From Alcaligenaceae bacterium (GTDB taxonomy: Bacteria; Pseudomonadota; Gammaproteobacteria; Burkholderiales; Burkholderiaceae_B), in NCBI GenBank assembly GCA_013416445.1, contig JACCER010000012.1:62001-126000 (forward strand): 64,000 bases of DNA, written 5' to 3'. The notes under the pieces are model-generated. The model was not told the DNA's origin and searched no databases. It saw nothing but the letters and a program-made list of their open reading frames with translations. Made by a program: the position numbers and the translations under genes. Positions 30,211-39,368 of the stretch are shown here, in pieces (positions within the stretch are counted from its first letter, which is position 1; every line of letters begins with the position of its first letter).

Positions 30211-31086
30211 GCGCTGCGCCGCATGCAGCGCATTAATACGCGCTTGTATTGGCGGGTGCGAAGCAAACATGGCGCTGATCGCGCGAGTGCCGGAAATGCC
30301 GGACGCCTGGAAAGCCTTGGGCAATTCCCCGGCTTCAATCCCACCCAGCCGCGCCAGTGCACGTATCATGGGCTCGCGTGAACCTAGCAAACTGGCCGAC
30401 CCGGCATCGGCGCGATACTCGCGCTGACGTGAAAACCAGGCAACAATGACCGAAGCCAATACGCCAAACACCAGTTCGCATACGAACACTGCAGCGTAAT
30501 AACCAAAGCCCACGTCGCGCTCGTTTTTCAGTATGACCCGATCAATAAAGTAACCCACGATACGTGCAAAAAACACCACAAACGTATTTACCACCCCTTG
30601 TATCAATGTGAGCGTGATCATGTCGCCATTGGCGACGTGGGCGACTTCATGGCCCAGCACACCGGCGACCTCTTCCTCGGTCATGCTGTTGAGCAGGCCG
30701 GTAGATACCGCGACCAGCGAATTATTTTTGGAGGCGCCGGTGGCAAATGCGTTCGGCGCGCCCTCGTAGATGGCGACTTCGGGGCGGCCTATGCCGGCGC
30801 GATCAGCCAGTTGGTGTACCGTATCGACCAGCCAGGCTTCTTGGGCATTGGCCGGTGCTTGTGGGTCGATGACACGCGCGCCAGTGCTTTGCTTGGCCAT
30901 CCATTTGCTCATGAATAGCGAAATAAAAGAACCGGTGAAGCCCAGAATAGCTGAAAATATCAGCAGTTGGGTCAGGTCCAGGCCATTGGCAGTTAGATAG
31001 CGGCCTACGCCGAGCACGTTCATGGACGCGCTCAGTACGACCATGACGGCGATGTTGGTTAGCAAGAATAAGAAGATTCGTTTCAT
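30205..31086 (-). CDS. htpX: Protease HtpX
   Basis: Inner-membrane zinc metalloprotease in membrane protein quality control, 293 residues, family-typical. Two N-terminal membrane segments (about 4-25 and 35-58) are followed by the active-site HEXXH in [19 protein letters not shown] (about 145), two more hydrophobic segments (about 160-215), the third zinc ligand region [17 protein letters not shown] and a C-terminal [12 protein letters not shown]. All key residues are intact. Heat-shock or envelope-stress control is known elsewhere; no promoter motif is recognised here. Confidence 0.96.
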   Translation of the reverse strand: MKRIFLFLLTNIAVMVVLSASMNVLGVGRYLTANGLDLTQLLIFSAILGFTGSFISLFMSKWMAKQSTGARVIDPQAPANAQEAWLVDTVHQLADRAGIGRPEVAIYEGAPNAFATGASKNNSLVAVSTGLLNSMTEEEVAGVLGHEVAHVANGDMITLTLIQGVVNTFVVFFARIVGYFIDRVILKNERDVGFGYYAAVFVCELVFGVLASVIVAWFSRQREYRADAGSASLLGSREPMIRALARLGGIEAGELPKAFQASGISGTRAISAMFASHPPIQARINALHAAQRI

Positions 31087-31236
31087 GTTTTGTATTTCCA
31101 GCAGGGCAAACGGTAAGGTGTTACTAGGTTATATGGAGAGCTAATTTTGTATTTAAAGTTCCCGCTGGCTAAAAATTGCAAAACACCAGAGTATAGTATC
31201 GACTTTGAGGGTTTAATTTGAATTTCGGTTGATTGC

Positions 31237-32160
31237 ATGCAGTCTCTGTGGATGTTACTGGCGAGTATGGCGTTTGCTGGCATGGGGGCCTGCGTGAAGG
31301 TCGCCTCTGATTATGGGGCGTCGTTACCGCATGTGGTGTTGTTTCGTGGCATCCCTTCGGTGCTGCTTTTGTTTTTCTGGGCCAGGTTCACCCGGCGCCG
31401 CATCCGGCCAACAAGCTGGAAACTGCACATATGGCGTAATGTCTCCGGAATTTCTTCAATGTGGCTGGGCTTTTTTGCCATTGCCAATTTGCCTTTGTCG
31501 ACAGCAATTAGCCTGAATTATACGGCCCCCTTGTTCATAGCCGGCTGGATGCTGGTCCAGGGCGGATCGCAACGCGATCCGGTGCGTATTCTTGCTGTAT
31601 TACTGGGTTTCCTGGGCGTGGTGGCGGTATTGCGCCCGAGCATCGGTAATGACCACTGGCTGGCGGCCGGGCTGGGGCTGGGCGCCGGCGCCTTGTCGGC
31701 GGTAGCCATGATGCAGATTCGCGAATTGGGTCGCATCGGCGAACCCGAATGGCGCACTGTGCTGATTTTTTCTTTTGGCGTATGCCTGACCAGTTTGGCG
31801 GGTTTGGCTGTAGACGGGTGGTACAACATCGACCTCATGGCCTGGCTGGCGCTGAGCGCAGTCGGCTTGCTGGGGCTGGTGGGGCAATTGGCCATGACGC
31901 GCGCCTTTGGACTGGGTTCCGCGCTGCTGACTGCCGCCTTGCAATATTCAACCATTATCTTCGCCGCCTTGCTGGGCATTGTCTTTTGGGGTGACTTGCC
32001 CGATGGCATAGCCTGGGGCGGCATGGCTTTCATCATCTGCTCTGGGCTGCTGTCCATTTGGCGCACTTATAGCGAAGACCGCATCGTGCATGGTCAAAGT
32101 GCCCAGGCAGCTCAGGCCACTATTGCAGAAACCCCAGAACTGGAGACTCGACGTGTCTGA
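31237..32160 (+). CDS. EamA/DMT-family transporter
   Basis: 307 residues with ten predicted hydrophobic segments in two EamA repeats (about 1-130 and 145-280), the pattern of drug/metabolite exporters of the RhaT/YdcZ type. Features include MAFAGMGACVKVASDYG at the N terminus, LPLSTAISLNYTAPLFIAGW and a second LLTAALQYSTIIFAALLGIV. The substrate cannot be told. The stop overlaps the start of the sulfurtransferase by eight bases. Confidence 0.9.
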   Translation: MQSLWMLLASMAFAGMGACVKVASDYGASLPHVVLFRGIPSVLLLFFWARFTRRRIRPTSWKLHIWRNVSGISSMWLGFFAIANLPLSTAISLNYTAPLFIAGWMLVQGGSQRDPVRILAVLLGFLGVVAVLRPSIGNDHWLAAGLGLGAGALSAVAMMQIRELGRIGEPEWRTVLIFSFGVCLTSLAGLAVDGWYNIDLMAWLALSAVGLLGLVGQLAMTRAFGLGSALLTAALQYSTIIFAALLGIVFWGDLPDGIAWGGMAFIICSGLLSIWRTYSEDRIVHGQSAQAAQATIAETPELETRRV

Positions 32161-33010
32161 TTTACTTATTGATGCTCAATCCCTGGCAGCCAGGCTGCCA
32201 TCCGCCGATAGCCTGGTTTTCGACGTCAGGCATGATCTCGCCGACCACGCCGTCGGTCGGCGAGCGTACACGGAAGGGCATATTCCCGGCGCCATTTATC
32301 TTGATCATGAGCTTGAATTGTCGGGGCTGAAAACCGGGAAAAATGGCCGCCATCCATTACCTGATCGTCAGCAGTTTGCGCAATTCATGGGCTCACTTGG
32401 CCTGCGGCCAGACAGGCAAGTAGTGGTTTACGATGCCGGCAGCAGTTTGTACTCGGCCCATGTCTGGTGGATGCTGCGCTGGATCGGCCATGACAAGGTC
32501 GTTGTGCTTGACGGGGGTTGGGCGGCCTGGCTTGCTGCCGGGGGCGCCATCGAGCGCGGCGCAACAGTCCAGGCAAGTCAAGCTGTGGGCGGTGACGTTG
32601 GCTGCTCAGCCCATCAGACCATGCCTGTGGTTGATGCGCAGGCCGTGCTTGCGAATCTCGATAAGCCGGTTTTCACTGTGCTGGATGCGCGTGTGGAAAA
32701 TCGTTTTCGCGGCGAGGTCGAGCCCATGGATCCAGTGGCCGGCCATATTCCGGGCGCCTTGAACTATCCCAATTCATTGGTGGTGCAGGAAGATGGGCGC
32801 TTCAAGCCCGCCGAAGTCCTGCGTCAGGATTTCGACCGCTTGCTGCAAGGGCGTGCGCCGCAAAATATAGTGCATCAGTGCGGCTCTGGTATTGCCGCCT
32901 GCCACAATTTGTTCGCCATGGAACTGGCAGGCCTGTCGGGGTCGGCATTGTATGCGGGTTCCTGGAGCGAGTGGTGCAGCGACCCGGCACGACCAGTAGG
33001 GCGTGGCTAG
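32153..33010 (+). CDS. sseA: 3-mercaptopyruvate sulfurtransferase, SseA-type
   Basis: 285 residues, two rhodanese domains (about 5-130 and 155-280). The active-site loop is CGSGIAAC (about residue 241); CGSG is typical for mercaptopyruvate sulfurtransferases, while thiosulfate enzymes have CRKG. The GTG at 32153 was preferred because GGAG lies nine bases before it and the protein then starts at a normal point (VSDLLIDAQSLAARL). It overlaps the transporter stop and is translationally coupled. Confidence 0.87.
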   Translation: MSDLLIDAQSLAARLPSADSLVFDVRHDLADHAVGRRAYTEGHIPGAIYLDHELELSGLKTGKNGRHPLPDRQQFAQFMGSLGLRPDRQVVVYDAGSSLYSAHVWWMLRWIGHDKVVVLDGGWAAWLAAGGAIERGATVQASQAVGGDVGCSAHQTMPVVDAQAVLANLDKPVFTVLDARVENRFRGEVEPMDPVAGHIPGALNYPNSLVVQEDGRFKPAEVLRQDFDRLLQGRAPQNIVHQCGSGIAACHNLFAMELAGLSGSALYAGSWSEWCSDPARPVGRG

Positions 33011-33022
33011 CGCTTGACGTAA

Positions 33023-33060
33023 GTAGCTCGGGTTAGCGCCGCCAGGCGCGTAATCCGACA
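33023..33060 (+). repeat. Short dispersed palindrome, copy 2
   Basis: Reads GTAGCTCGGGTTAGCGCC-n-GGCGCGTAATCCGACA, the same family as at 22418. It follows the sseA stop by 12 bases. Confidence 0.8.
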
Positions 33061-33085
33061 TTCATTGCTGAAAAAATCACACGGC

Positions 33086-33220
33086 CTAGACCACGGTTGC
33101 GTCCATCAGGCGGTGACACCACTCGTGAAAATGCTGCATGCCGTCTTCCATGTGTGGCTGGTAAGCATGCAAAGCGGGTGGATGGTATTGTAATTTCCAG
33201 CTTGCAAAACATCGCTCAGC
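33086..33220 (-). pseudogene. Probable 3' remnant of a lost gene (possibly Rieske dioxygenase)
   Basis: On the minus strand a 44-codon frame ends at TAG 33088-33086 and contains HPPALHAYQPHMEDGMQHF and HEWCHRLMDATVV. This is protein-like with ordinary codon use, but it is cut off by an in-frame TGA at 33221-33223; upstream sequence in another frame reads on briefly. From memory, Bordetella relatives carry an aromatic-ring-hydroxylating dioxygenase alpha subunit gene next to xseB; this looks like the last part of such a protein. The identity is a guess, while the decayed coding character is fairly convincing. It explains part of the 409-base gap 33011-33419. Confidence 0.45.
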
Positions 33221-33303
33221 TCAGGATTCAAGCAAAATTCCGGGCTTCTCGTACAATTTAGGCAAGATGCCAAACAAGTCCGGCATTATCGCCCGCTGAT
33301 TTA

Positions 33304-33414
33304 ATTCCGTTTCCAAATCAAACGTGAACATGAAGGCGAAGCGCAGACACTACTGGCGTAAGGCAAGCGAAGCCGACAAAGTACACGTTTGATTTAGAAA
33401 TGGAATAACGGAAT
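33304..33414. repeat. Long imperfect inverted repeat before xseB
   Basis: The 11-base core AATCAAACGTG (33316-33326) pairs perfectly with CACGTTTGATT (33384-33394). Further pairing extends outward through ATTCCGTT on both sides (33304 and 33407-33414 region). The arms enclose about 57 bases and end six bases before the xseB ATG, so the right arm would cover or expose its ribosome binding site. Confidence 0.6.
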
Positions 33415-33419
33415 AGAGC

Positions 33420-33701
33420 ATGGTTGACAAGAATACGGGCGCAACGCCTACCGATACAAAGGCAGGCAACAGCGCCTTGCCTCAGGATTTCGAAACCGCC
33501 CTGGCGCAGCTCGAGACGCTGGTTGCTGAAATGGAAAACGGCTCCCTGGCGCTGGATCAGTCTTTGGCGGCTTACGAACAAGGTGTCGAGCTGGCCAAAA
33601 TCTGTCAAAGGCGGCTGGACCAGGCCGAACAGCAGGTCAAGGTGTTGCAGGGCAACCTGCTCAAGCCCCTGGACGATACGCCCGCGGGCGACGAGGAATA
33701 G
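33420..33701 (+). CDS. xseB: Exodeoxyribonuclease VII small subunit
   Basis: 93 residues. The family region LPQDFETALAQLETLVAEM, ENGSLALDQSLAAYEQGVEL and CQRRLDQAEQQVKVL (about 20-75) is complete; the N-terminal 20 residues are a variable tail. The partner large subunit xseA is not in the window. It begins the xseB-ispA-dxs operon, two bases before ispA. Confidence 0.94.
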   Translation: MVDKNTGATPTDTKAGNSALPQDFETALAQLETLVAEMENGSLALDQSLAAYEQGVELAKICQRRLDQAEQQVKVLQGNLLKPLDDTPAGDEE

Positions 33702-33703
33702 TC

Positions 33704-34618
33704 ATGGGGCGCGAACCTGTCGATTTTCCTGCCTGGCTGGCTCAAAAAGTAGGTCATGTCGAAACCGTGCTTGAGCAGTTCTTGCCGTCCGCCAGCACCG
33801 TACCAGGGCGTCTGCACCAAGCCATGAGCTACGCCGTTCTGGGCGGGGGCAAACGGGTCAGGGCCGCCCTGGTCTATGCTGCTGGCGAAGCCGTTCTGGC
33901 GTCAGGCACCAAGGCATCGGCCCAGGAAATTGCGCTCGACCATGCCGCCGCCGCCGTTGAGCTTATCCACGCCTATTCCCTGATACACGATGACCTGCCC
34001 TGCATGGACGACGACTCCCTGCGTCGTGGCCGCCCCACCGTGCATATCCAGTTCGATGAAGCCACAGCCATGCTGGCTGGCGACGCCTTGCAACCGCTGG
34101 CCTTTGAATTGCTGAGCCTGATGCCCATTGCGCCGGCCCTGACAGTCCAGGCAACGCAATTGCTGGCACGTTCGTCAGGCAGCCTGGGAATGGTAGGTGG
34201 CCAAGCCATAGACTGCAACAGTGTGGGCCAGGTGCTCGATGCCGGGCAACTGCAGCAAATGCATCGCATGAAAACCGGGGCTCTGCTGGAAGCGAGCGTG
34301 TTGCTGGGTGGCATCGTGGCTGGCGCCGGTTCGGCCGCTCGCGCCGGCCTGGAAAGCTACGCCTCCGCCGTGGGCCTGGCTTTCCAGGTGGTTGACGATA
34401 TCCTTGATGTCACGTCTGATACCGCTACACTGGGCAAGACGGTCGGAAAAGATGCCGCCGAAAACAAGCCCACTTATGTTTCTTTCATGGGTCTGGATGG
34501 TTCGCGCGAATTGCTGGAATCGTTGCGCAGTCAGGCTCTTGCTGCCTTATTGCCCTTGGGGCCGTCGGCAGCCCGTCTGGCTGGCATCGCAGACTACATC
34601 GTCGGACGTGACCGTTAG
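33704..34618 (+). CDS. ispA: Farnesyl diphosphate synthase IspA
   Basis: Condenses IPP with DMAPP and GPP to give farnesyl diphosphate, 304 residues. The first Asp-rich motif is [20 protein letters not shown] (about 95-112), the second is [11 protein letters not shown] (about 230); [17 protein letters not shown] lies near residue 45. It supplies FPP for ubiquinone and undecaprenyl lipids and for the squalene pathway encoded at 49.8-52.9 kb. GAGGA precedes its ATG. Confidence 0.95.
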   Translation: MGREPVDFPAWLAQKVGHVETVLEQFLPSASTVPGRLHQAMSYAVLGGGKRVRAALVYAAGEAVLASGTKASAQEIALDHAAAAVELIHAYSLIHDDLPCMDDDSLRRGRPTVHIQFDEATAMLAGDALQPLAFELLSLMPIAPALTVQATQLLARSSGSLGMVGGQAIDCNSVGQVLDAGQLQQMHRMKTGALLEASVLLGGIVAGAGSAARAGLESYASAVGLAFQVVDDILDVTSDTATLGKTVGKDAAENKPTYVSFMGLDGSRELLESLRSQALAALLPLGPSAARLAGIADYIVGRDR

Positions 34619-34695
34619 GCGGAGTTTCGTGTTTATCCGCTTGCTGTTATTGTTGGCAGTCTAAAATACTGTCTGAACACAACTCTAGAACTTGT

Positions 34696-36585
34696 ATGAC
34701 CAACGCATCTCTTGAACAAATTCAATCTCCAGCCGACCTGCGCAAGCTGGATCGACGCGAACTAAAAGGGATCGCAGCTCAGTTGCGCGAGTTTGTTCTG
34801 CAGTCCGTCTCGAAAACCGGTGGGCATTTGTCGTCCAACCTGGGCACGGTGGAACTCACCATTGCCTTGCACAGCGTATTCAACACGCCCGATGATCGCA
34901 TCGTCTGGGATGTCGGTCATCAGTCTTACCCGCACAAGATACTCACGGGCCGGCGCGAGGCAATGGCCCATTTGCGGCAAAAAGGCGGTATTTCAGGCTT
35001 TCCCAAGCGCAGCGAATCTCCCTACGATGCCTTTGGCACCGCGCACTCGTCCACCTCTATTTCAGCGGTACTGGGCATGGCTGTGGCTGCGCGCAATGCC
35101 GGGCTGGATCGTCGCCAGCATATTGCCGTCATTGGTGATGGCGCCATGACGGCGGGCATGGCCTTCGAGGCCTTGAATAATGCAGGCGTCACTCCCGGAG
35201 TCAATGTGCTGGTGGTGCTCAACGACAACGATATGTCGATTTCTCCGCCCGTGGGTGCACTGAATCATTATCTCGCGCGCCTGCTTTCAGGCGGGTTTTA
35301 TGCGGCTGCCAAAAATGTTGGGCGCGCAGTGCTGCAGCACGTGCCGCCGGTGCTTGAACTCGCCCGGCGCTTCGAAGGCCACGCCAAAGGCATGGTGTCG
35401 TCCGCCACCTTGTTTGAAGAACTGGGTTTCAACTATGTCGGGCCCATCGATGGCCATGATCTAGACGCTTTGATACCCACATTGGAAAACCTGCGTGCCC
35501 TGGGCGGTTTGCAGTTTTTGCATGTGGTCACCAAAAAAGGCCAAGGTTACAAGCTGGCCGAGGCCGATCCTGTGCTCTATCACGGCCCTGGCAAGTTTGA
35601 TCCCAGCGTAGGCATATTGAAATCCAAGGCGCCTGCCAAGCTAAGCTTTACCCAGGTGTTCGGGCAGTGGCTTTGCGATATGGCCCAGGCCGACAAGCGC
35701 CTTTTCGGTATTACGCCAGCCATGCGCGAGGGTAGCGGCATGGTCGAATTTGAACAGCGCTTTCCCACCCGCTATGTAGATGCCGGCATTGCCGAACAGC
35801 ATGCGGTCACCTTTGCGGCGGGCCTGGCATGCGAAGGCGAAAAGCCTGTCGTCGCCATTTATTCCACTTTTTTGCAGCGTGGCTACGATCAGCTCATCCA
35901 TGATGTCGCTTTGCAGAATCTGGATGTCACCTTTGCACTTGACCGCGCCGGTATTGTTGGCGCCGATGGCGCGACGCACGCAGGCAATTACGACATCGCC
36001 TTTTTGCGCTGCATTCCCAATATGGTGGTGGCTACCCCGTCCGACGAAAACGAAACCCGCTTGCTGCTCAGTACCTGTTATCAGCATCCCGGGCCGGCGT
36101 CTGTCCGTTATCCGCGTGGCGCAGGTTGCGGCGCCACGGTTCACGCGGGGCTGGACACCGTTGAAATAGGCAAGGCCGTGCTTAGAAGCGAAGGCAAGAA
36201 AGTTGCTATCCTGGCATTTGGTACCCTGCTGGGCGCCGCATTGCAGGCCGGGGCCAAGCTTAATGCCACTGTGGTCGATATGCGGTTTGTAAAGCCCCTC
36301 GATGAAACGCTGCTGGCCAGCCTGTCGCAAACCCACGATGCTTTTGTTACGGTGGAAGATGCCGCCATCATGGGCGGGGCAGGCAGCGCGGTGCTCGAAT
36401 TCTTCAGCCGGCACGGTATTGAAAAGCCGGTGCTGCAATTGGGTTTGCCCGATCAGTTCATCGATCACGGCGAACAGGCGGCCATCCTGAGCGAATTGGG
36501 GCTGGATGCGCCTGGCCTCATCATAGCCATTGAGCATCGGTTTGCGGCACTGTTGCAGCCGCGTCTTGCTTCAGTAGTGCAGTAA
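34696..36585 (+). CDS. dxs: 1-Deoxy-D-xylulose-5-phosphate synthase
   Basis: First enzyme of the methylerythritol phosphate pathway (pyruvate plus glyceraldehyde 3-phosphate), 629 residues. Thiamine-binding features are [52 protein letters not shown] and the transketolase-type catalytic region [17 protein letters not shown], followed by [18 protein letters not shown]. Placed 77 bases after ispA, so both isoprenoid genes are probably co-expressed. Confidence 0.97.
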   Translation: MTNASLEQIQSPADLRKLDRRELKGIAAQLREFVLQSVSKTGGHLSSNLGTVELTIALHSVFNTPDDRIVWDVGHQSYPHKILTGRREAMAHLRQKGGISGFPKRSESPYDAFGTAHSSTSISAVLGMAVAARNAGLDRRQHIAVIGDGAMTAGMAFEALNNAGVTPGVNVLVVLNDNDMSISPPVGALNHYLARLLSGGFYAAAKNVGRAVLQHVPPVLELARRFEGHAKGMVSSATLFEELGFNYVGPIDGHDLDALIPTLENLRALGGLQFLHVVTKKGQGYKLAEADPVLYHGPGKFDPSVGILKSKAPAKLSFTQVFGQWLCDMAQADKRLFGITPAMREGSGMVEFEQRFPTRYVDAGIAEQHAVTFAAGLACEGEKPVVAIYSTFLQRGYDQLIHDVALQNLDVTFALDRAGIVGADGATHAGNYDIAFLRCIPNMVVATPSDENETRLLLSTCYQHPGPASVRYPRGAGCGATVHAGLDTVEIGKAVLRSEGKKVAILAFGTLLGAALQAGAKLNATVVDMRFVKPLDETLLASLSQTHDAFVTVEDAAIMGGAGSAVLEFFSRHGIEKPVLQLGLPDQFIDHGEQAAILSELGLDAPGLIIAIEHRFAALLQPRLASVVQ

Positions 36586-36613
36586 AGTGCCTAATTCCGT
36601 TAGGGTTAAAGGG

Positions 36614-36639
36614 TTATGCGTCAGTGACATGCCGCATAA
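36614..36639. promoter_or_regulatory. Inverted repeat upstream of folE2
   Basis: TTATGCG (36614-36620) and CGCATAA (36633-36639) flank an inner palindrome GTCAGTGAC. It lies 59 bases before the folE2 ATG, in a promoter-like position. FolE2 genes are often controlled by the zinc regulator Zur, but the sequence does not look like a standard Zur box, so the binding protein is unassigned. Confidence 0.4.
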
Positions 36640-36697
36640 TGAATTCTGCAAGTGAACTGACGCCCGCCTCCTGGTAAGCGTCTTATAGGTTTTTATC

Positions 36698-37504
36698 ATG
36701 AATATTTTGATTGATTCTGCTGTTGCCATGCCTGACGTGCAGAGCAGCGTCGATACCCGTCATATAGCCATTGGGCGTGTAGGTGTGCGCGGCGTGCGCC
36801 ATCCCATGCTGATTGCTGCCGCTGATGGTTCCGCCATCCCCACGGTCGGCAACTGGGAGCTCACCGTGGCCTTGCCAGCCCAGGAAAAGGGCACGCATAT
36901 GTCCCGTTTCGTGGCTCTGCTCGAGCAATATCGGCAAACACCCATGACGCCATCACTATTTTGCGATATGGCGCGCGCCATGCTGGTATTGTTGCATGCT
37001 GAAAAAGGCGATATTACGGTCTCATTTCCCTATTTCATGAACAAAGTGGCCCCGGTTTCGGGTGTGGCCAGCCTGATGGACTACGAGGTCACCTGGACAG
37101 CACGGGTGCATGATGGTGGTCAAGACGAGTTTGAGCTTGCCGTGCTGGTGCCGGTGACCAGCCTGTGCCCATGTTCCAAGGCCATTTCCGAGTATGGCGC
37201 GCATAATCAACGTTCGCACATTACTGTCCAGGCGGTATTCAGCGATCCGTCGCTGGTTGATGTCGACACCCTGATACGCAGCATAGAACAAGAAGCTTCC
37301 TGCGAATTGTGGGGCTTGCTCAAGCGTGCCGACGAAAAATTCGTTACCGAGCGCGCCTACGAAAATCCGAAGTTTGTCGAAGACCTGGTTCGCGATGTGG
37401 CTGTGCAGCTCAAGGGTGTAGCGGGCGTACAACGCTTCAGCATTGAAGCCGAAAACTTTGAATCCATACACAATCACTCGGCTTATGCCGTGGTTGAAGG
37501 CTAG
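36698..37504 (+). CDS. folE2: GTP cyclohydrolase FolE2 (type IB)
   Basis: Makes 7,8-dihydroneopterin triphosphate from GTP for folate synthesis; 268 residues. The family motif [20 protein letters not shown] followed by NQRSHITV contains the catalytic Cys and metal ligands. [20 protein letters not shown] is at the N terminus and [19 protein letters not shown] at the end. Type IB enzymes can use several divalent metals and often back up zinc-dependent FolE under zinc limitation. Whether folE also exists cannot be seen here. Confidence 0.95.
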   Translation: MNILIDSAVAMPDVQSSVDTRHIAIGRVGVRGVRHPMLIAAADGSAIPTVGNWELTVALPAQEKGTHMSRFVALLEQYRQTPMTPSLFCDMARAMLVLLHAEKGDITVSFPYFMNKVAPVSGVASLMDYEVTWTARVHDGGQDEFELAVLVPVTSLCPCSKAISEYGAHNQRSHITVQAVFSDPSLVDVDTLIRSIEQEASCELWGLLKRADEKFVTERAYENPKFVEDLVRDVAVQLKGVAGVQRFSIEAENFESIHNHSAYAVVEG

Positions 37505-37543
37505 ATTACTTACTTGCGCATCGCGCCTGCCGCACAAGGGTTG

Positions 37544-37573
37544 TTGCTGTGCGGGGCGCAATAATGCTAGAAT
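37544..37573 (+). promoter_or_regulatory. Possible promoter for the rpsF operon
   Basis: TTGCTG (37544-37549) and TAGAAT (37568-37573) are separated by 18 bases. The leader of over 100 bases between it and rpsF contains a hairpin-like GGCTG-CCCTTTTAGGG-GCTGCC; S6 operons often have an autoregulatory S6:S18-binding leader, which I cannot confirm here. Confidence 0.4.
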
Positions 37574-37692
37574 GCCTGGTTGTTTCTTGCTCGACTGCTT
37601 TTGCCCGTATATGGCGCTGGCGGCGGGCTGTCCCTTTTAGGGGCTGCCAGTTTTTGGCTGGCCTTAAAAGATATCCACAAGGAGTGTAGTTT

Positions 37693-38070
37693 ATGCGTCA
37701 CTACGAAGTAGTGTTTATCGTGCATCCTGATCAAAGCGAGCAAGTGCCCGCCATGATCGAGCGCTATTCGGCTGTGGTTACTGGTAACGGTGGCCAGATT
37801 CATCGCCTTGAAGACTGGGGGCGTCGCCAGTTGGCTTATCCCATCCAGAAACTCGTCAAGGCTCACTACGTTTGCTTTAACATCGAATGCGGCCAGACCG
37901 TACTCGACGAACTCGAGCATTCGTTCCGTTACAACGACGCCATTTTGCGCCACCTGCTCATCAAGACCAAGAAAGCGATCACAGCACCTTCGATCATGAT
38001 GAAGTCAGTCGAGCGCGAAGAGGCTCGCAAGGCCAGCACTGAAGTCGCTCCGGCAACAGAATCGGAATAA
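37693..38070 (+). CDS. rpsF: 30S ribosomal protein S6
   Basis: 125 residues, starting [20 protein letters not shown] and containing [20 protein letters not shown] and [15 protein letters not shown]. The C-terminal 25 residues are a charged tail of the sort that RimK modifies in some bacteria. AAGGAG lies eight bases before the ATG. It begins the rpsF-priB-rpsR-rplI operon. Confidence 0.97.
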   Translation: MRHYEVVFIVHPDQSEQVPAMIERYSAVVTGNGGQIHRLEDWGRRQLAYPIQKLVKAHYVCFNIECGQTVLDELEHSFRYNDAILRHLLIKTKKAITAPSIMMKSVEREEARKASTEVAPATESE

Positions 38071-38093
38071 GGCCCTGTGTCCCGAGCAACAGT

Positions 38094-38411
38094 GTGAACC
38101 AACTGCATTTAACTGCAACAACCCTCGAGGTCCAGCCATTAAGGTATACCCCGGCCGGTTTGCCAGCAGTCGAAATGATGTTGTCGCACGAGTCGGAAGT
38201 CATCGAAGCCGGGCACATGCGCCGAATCGAAATGACATTTTCCGCGGTCGCTCTCGGAGACATTGCCTTGTTGTTGGCAGACACCCCTTTGGGCGCGTCT
38301 TTGTCGATCGAAGGGTTTTTGGCCCCGGCACGCAAAGGTTCCAACAAACTGGTGGTGCACATACAGCAAGCAAATCGGGCTTTTTCCGGCGGCGCAAGCG
38401 CCGTTGTGTAG
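38094..38411 (+). CDS. priB: Primosomal replication protein N (PriB)
   Basis: 105-residue single-stranded DNA-binding OB-fold protein of the replication restart primosome. [19 protein letters not shown] at the N terminus and [18 protein letters not shown] near the end fit the family. It starts with GTG. Its location between rpsF and rpsR is the standard one in beta- and gammaproteobacteria and supports the call strongly. Confidence 0.92.
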   Translation: MNQLHLTATTLEVQPLRYTPAGLPAVEMMLSHESEVIEAGHMRRIEMTFSAVALGDIALLLADTPLGASLSIEGFLAPARKGSNKLVVHIQQANRAFSGGASAVV

Positions 38412-38504
38412 CAGGAATCATGGTAAATAGCTGCGCGAGCGAATAAACGCTCGAAGCATTAAACATACAGCTTGGGCCCAGCCCAAACACTAAAGAGGCA
38501 CATT

Positions 38505-38777
38505 ATGGCTTTCTTCAAAAAAGGCAAAGAAAAACGCAAGTTCACGCAACAAAACCCGCTGTTCAAACGTCGCAAGTTCTGCCGTTTTACAGCTGCCAAT
38601 GTTGACGAGATCGATTACAAAGACCTGGACACCCTGCGTGATTTCATCCAGGAAAACGGCAAGATCATTCCTGCCCGTTTAACCGGCACCAAGGCTCATT
38701 ACCAGCGTCAGCTCGACACCGCTATCAAGCGTGCGCGCTTCCTGGCTTTGCTGCCTTACACCGATAACCACAACTAA
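38505..38777 (+). CDS. rpsR: 30S ribosomal protein S18
   Basis: 90 residues from [13 protein letters not shown], with [20 protein letters not shown] and the conserved [19 protein letters not shown]. The ATG at 38505 is preceded by AGAGG; an upstream in-frame start would add a leader absent in the family. A single Cys (CRF) shows it is the zinc-free form. Followed 16 bases later by rplI. Confidence 0.97.
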   Translation: MAFFKKGKEKRKFTQQNPLFKRRKFCRFTAANVDEIDYKDLDTLRDFIQENGKIIPARLTGTKAHYQRQLDTAIKRARFLALLPYTDNHN

Positions 38778-38793
38778 TCCGGGGCCTATCGAA

Positions 38794-39249
38794 ATGCAAG
38801 TTATCCTGCTCGAAAAAGTCGTTAATCTAGGTAATCTCGGCGAAGTCGTGCGTGTACGCGACGGTTATGCCCGTAACTTCCTGATTCCTAAGAAAATCGC
38901 CCGCCGCGCTACTGAAACTGCTTTGAAAGAATTCGAAGCGCGCCGTGCCGAACATGAAAAGATCCAGGCCGACAAGCTGGTCGTTGCCCAGGCAATCGCT
39001 GGGAAAATGGCTGATCGTGTCGTGGTTATTTCGCAAAAAGCCGGTGTCGATGGCCGTTTGTTCGGTTCGGTCACCAGCATGGACATCACTGCCGCGCTGA
39101 TCAAGGAAGGTTTCGCCACCATCGAGAAGTCGCAAATTCGTTTGTCTGAAGGCGCGCTCAAGGCTGTTGGCGAGTTCCCCGTATCTGTCGTGCTGCACGC
39201 TGATGTCGCTGTCGACATCACTGTGCGTGTGCAAGGTGAAATGGCCTGA
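38794..39249 (+). CDS. rplI: 50S ribosomal protein L9
   Basis: 151 residues from [19 protein letters not shown]. The N-terminal rRNA-binding domain holds [20 protein letters not shown], followed by the long connecting helix (about 45-75) and the C-terminal domain with [18 protein letters not shown]. An upstream in-frame start inside rpsR was rejected. It is the last gene before the terminator at 39313. Confidence 0.97.
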   Translation: MQVILLEKVVNLGNLGEVVRVRDGYARNFLIPKKIARRATETALKEFEARRAEHEKIQADKLVVAQAIAGKMADRVVVISQKAGVDGRLFGSVTSMDITAALIKEGFATIEKSQIRLSEGALKAVGEFPVSVVLHADVAVDITVRVQGEMA

Positions 39250-39312
39250 TCCCAAGTCAGCCACGTGGTACATTCCTTAGGTCTGGAATGTATTCATTGC
39301 CCGCATGAAGAA

Positions 39313-39339
39313 AAAGCCGGTGTATGCCGGCTTTTTTGT
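39313..39339 (+). terminator. Rho-independent terminator after rplI
   Basis: AAAGCCGG and CCGGCTTT pair around a 6-base loop and run into a T tract. It separates the ribosomal protein operon from dnaB, which must then use its own promoter or read-through. Confidence 0.93.
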
Positions 39340-39368
39340 TTTTATCTGATTGGTTTCGGAGCCTGAAT

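Noticed and set aside
36614-36639. Standard Zur box before folE2
   Set aside because: The arms TTATGCG/CGCATAA do not match the usual AT-rich Zur palindrome, so it is only listed as an unassigned inverted repeat.
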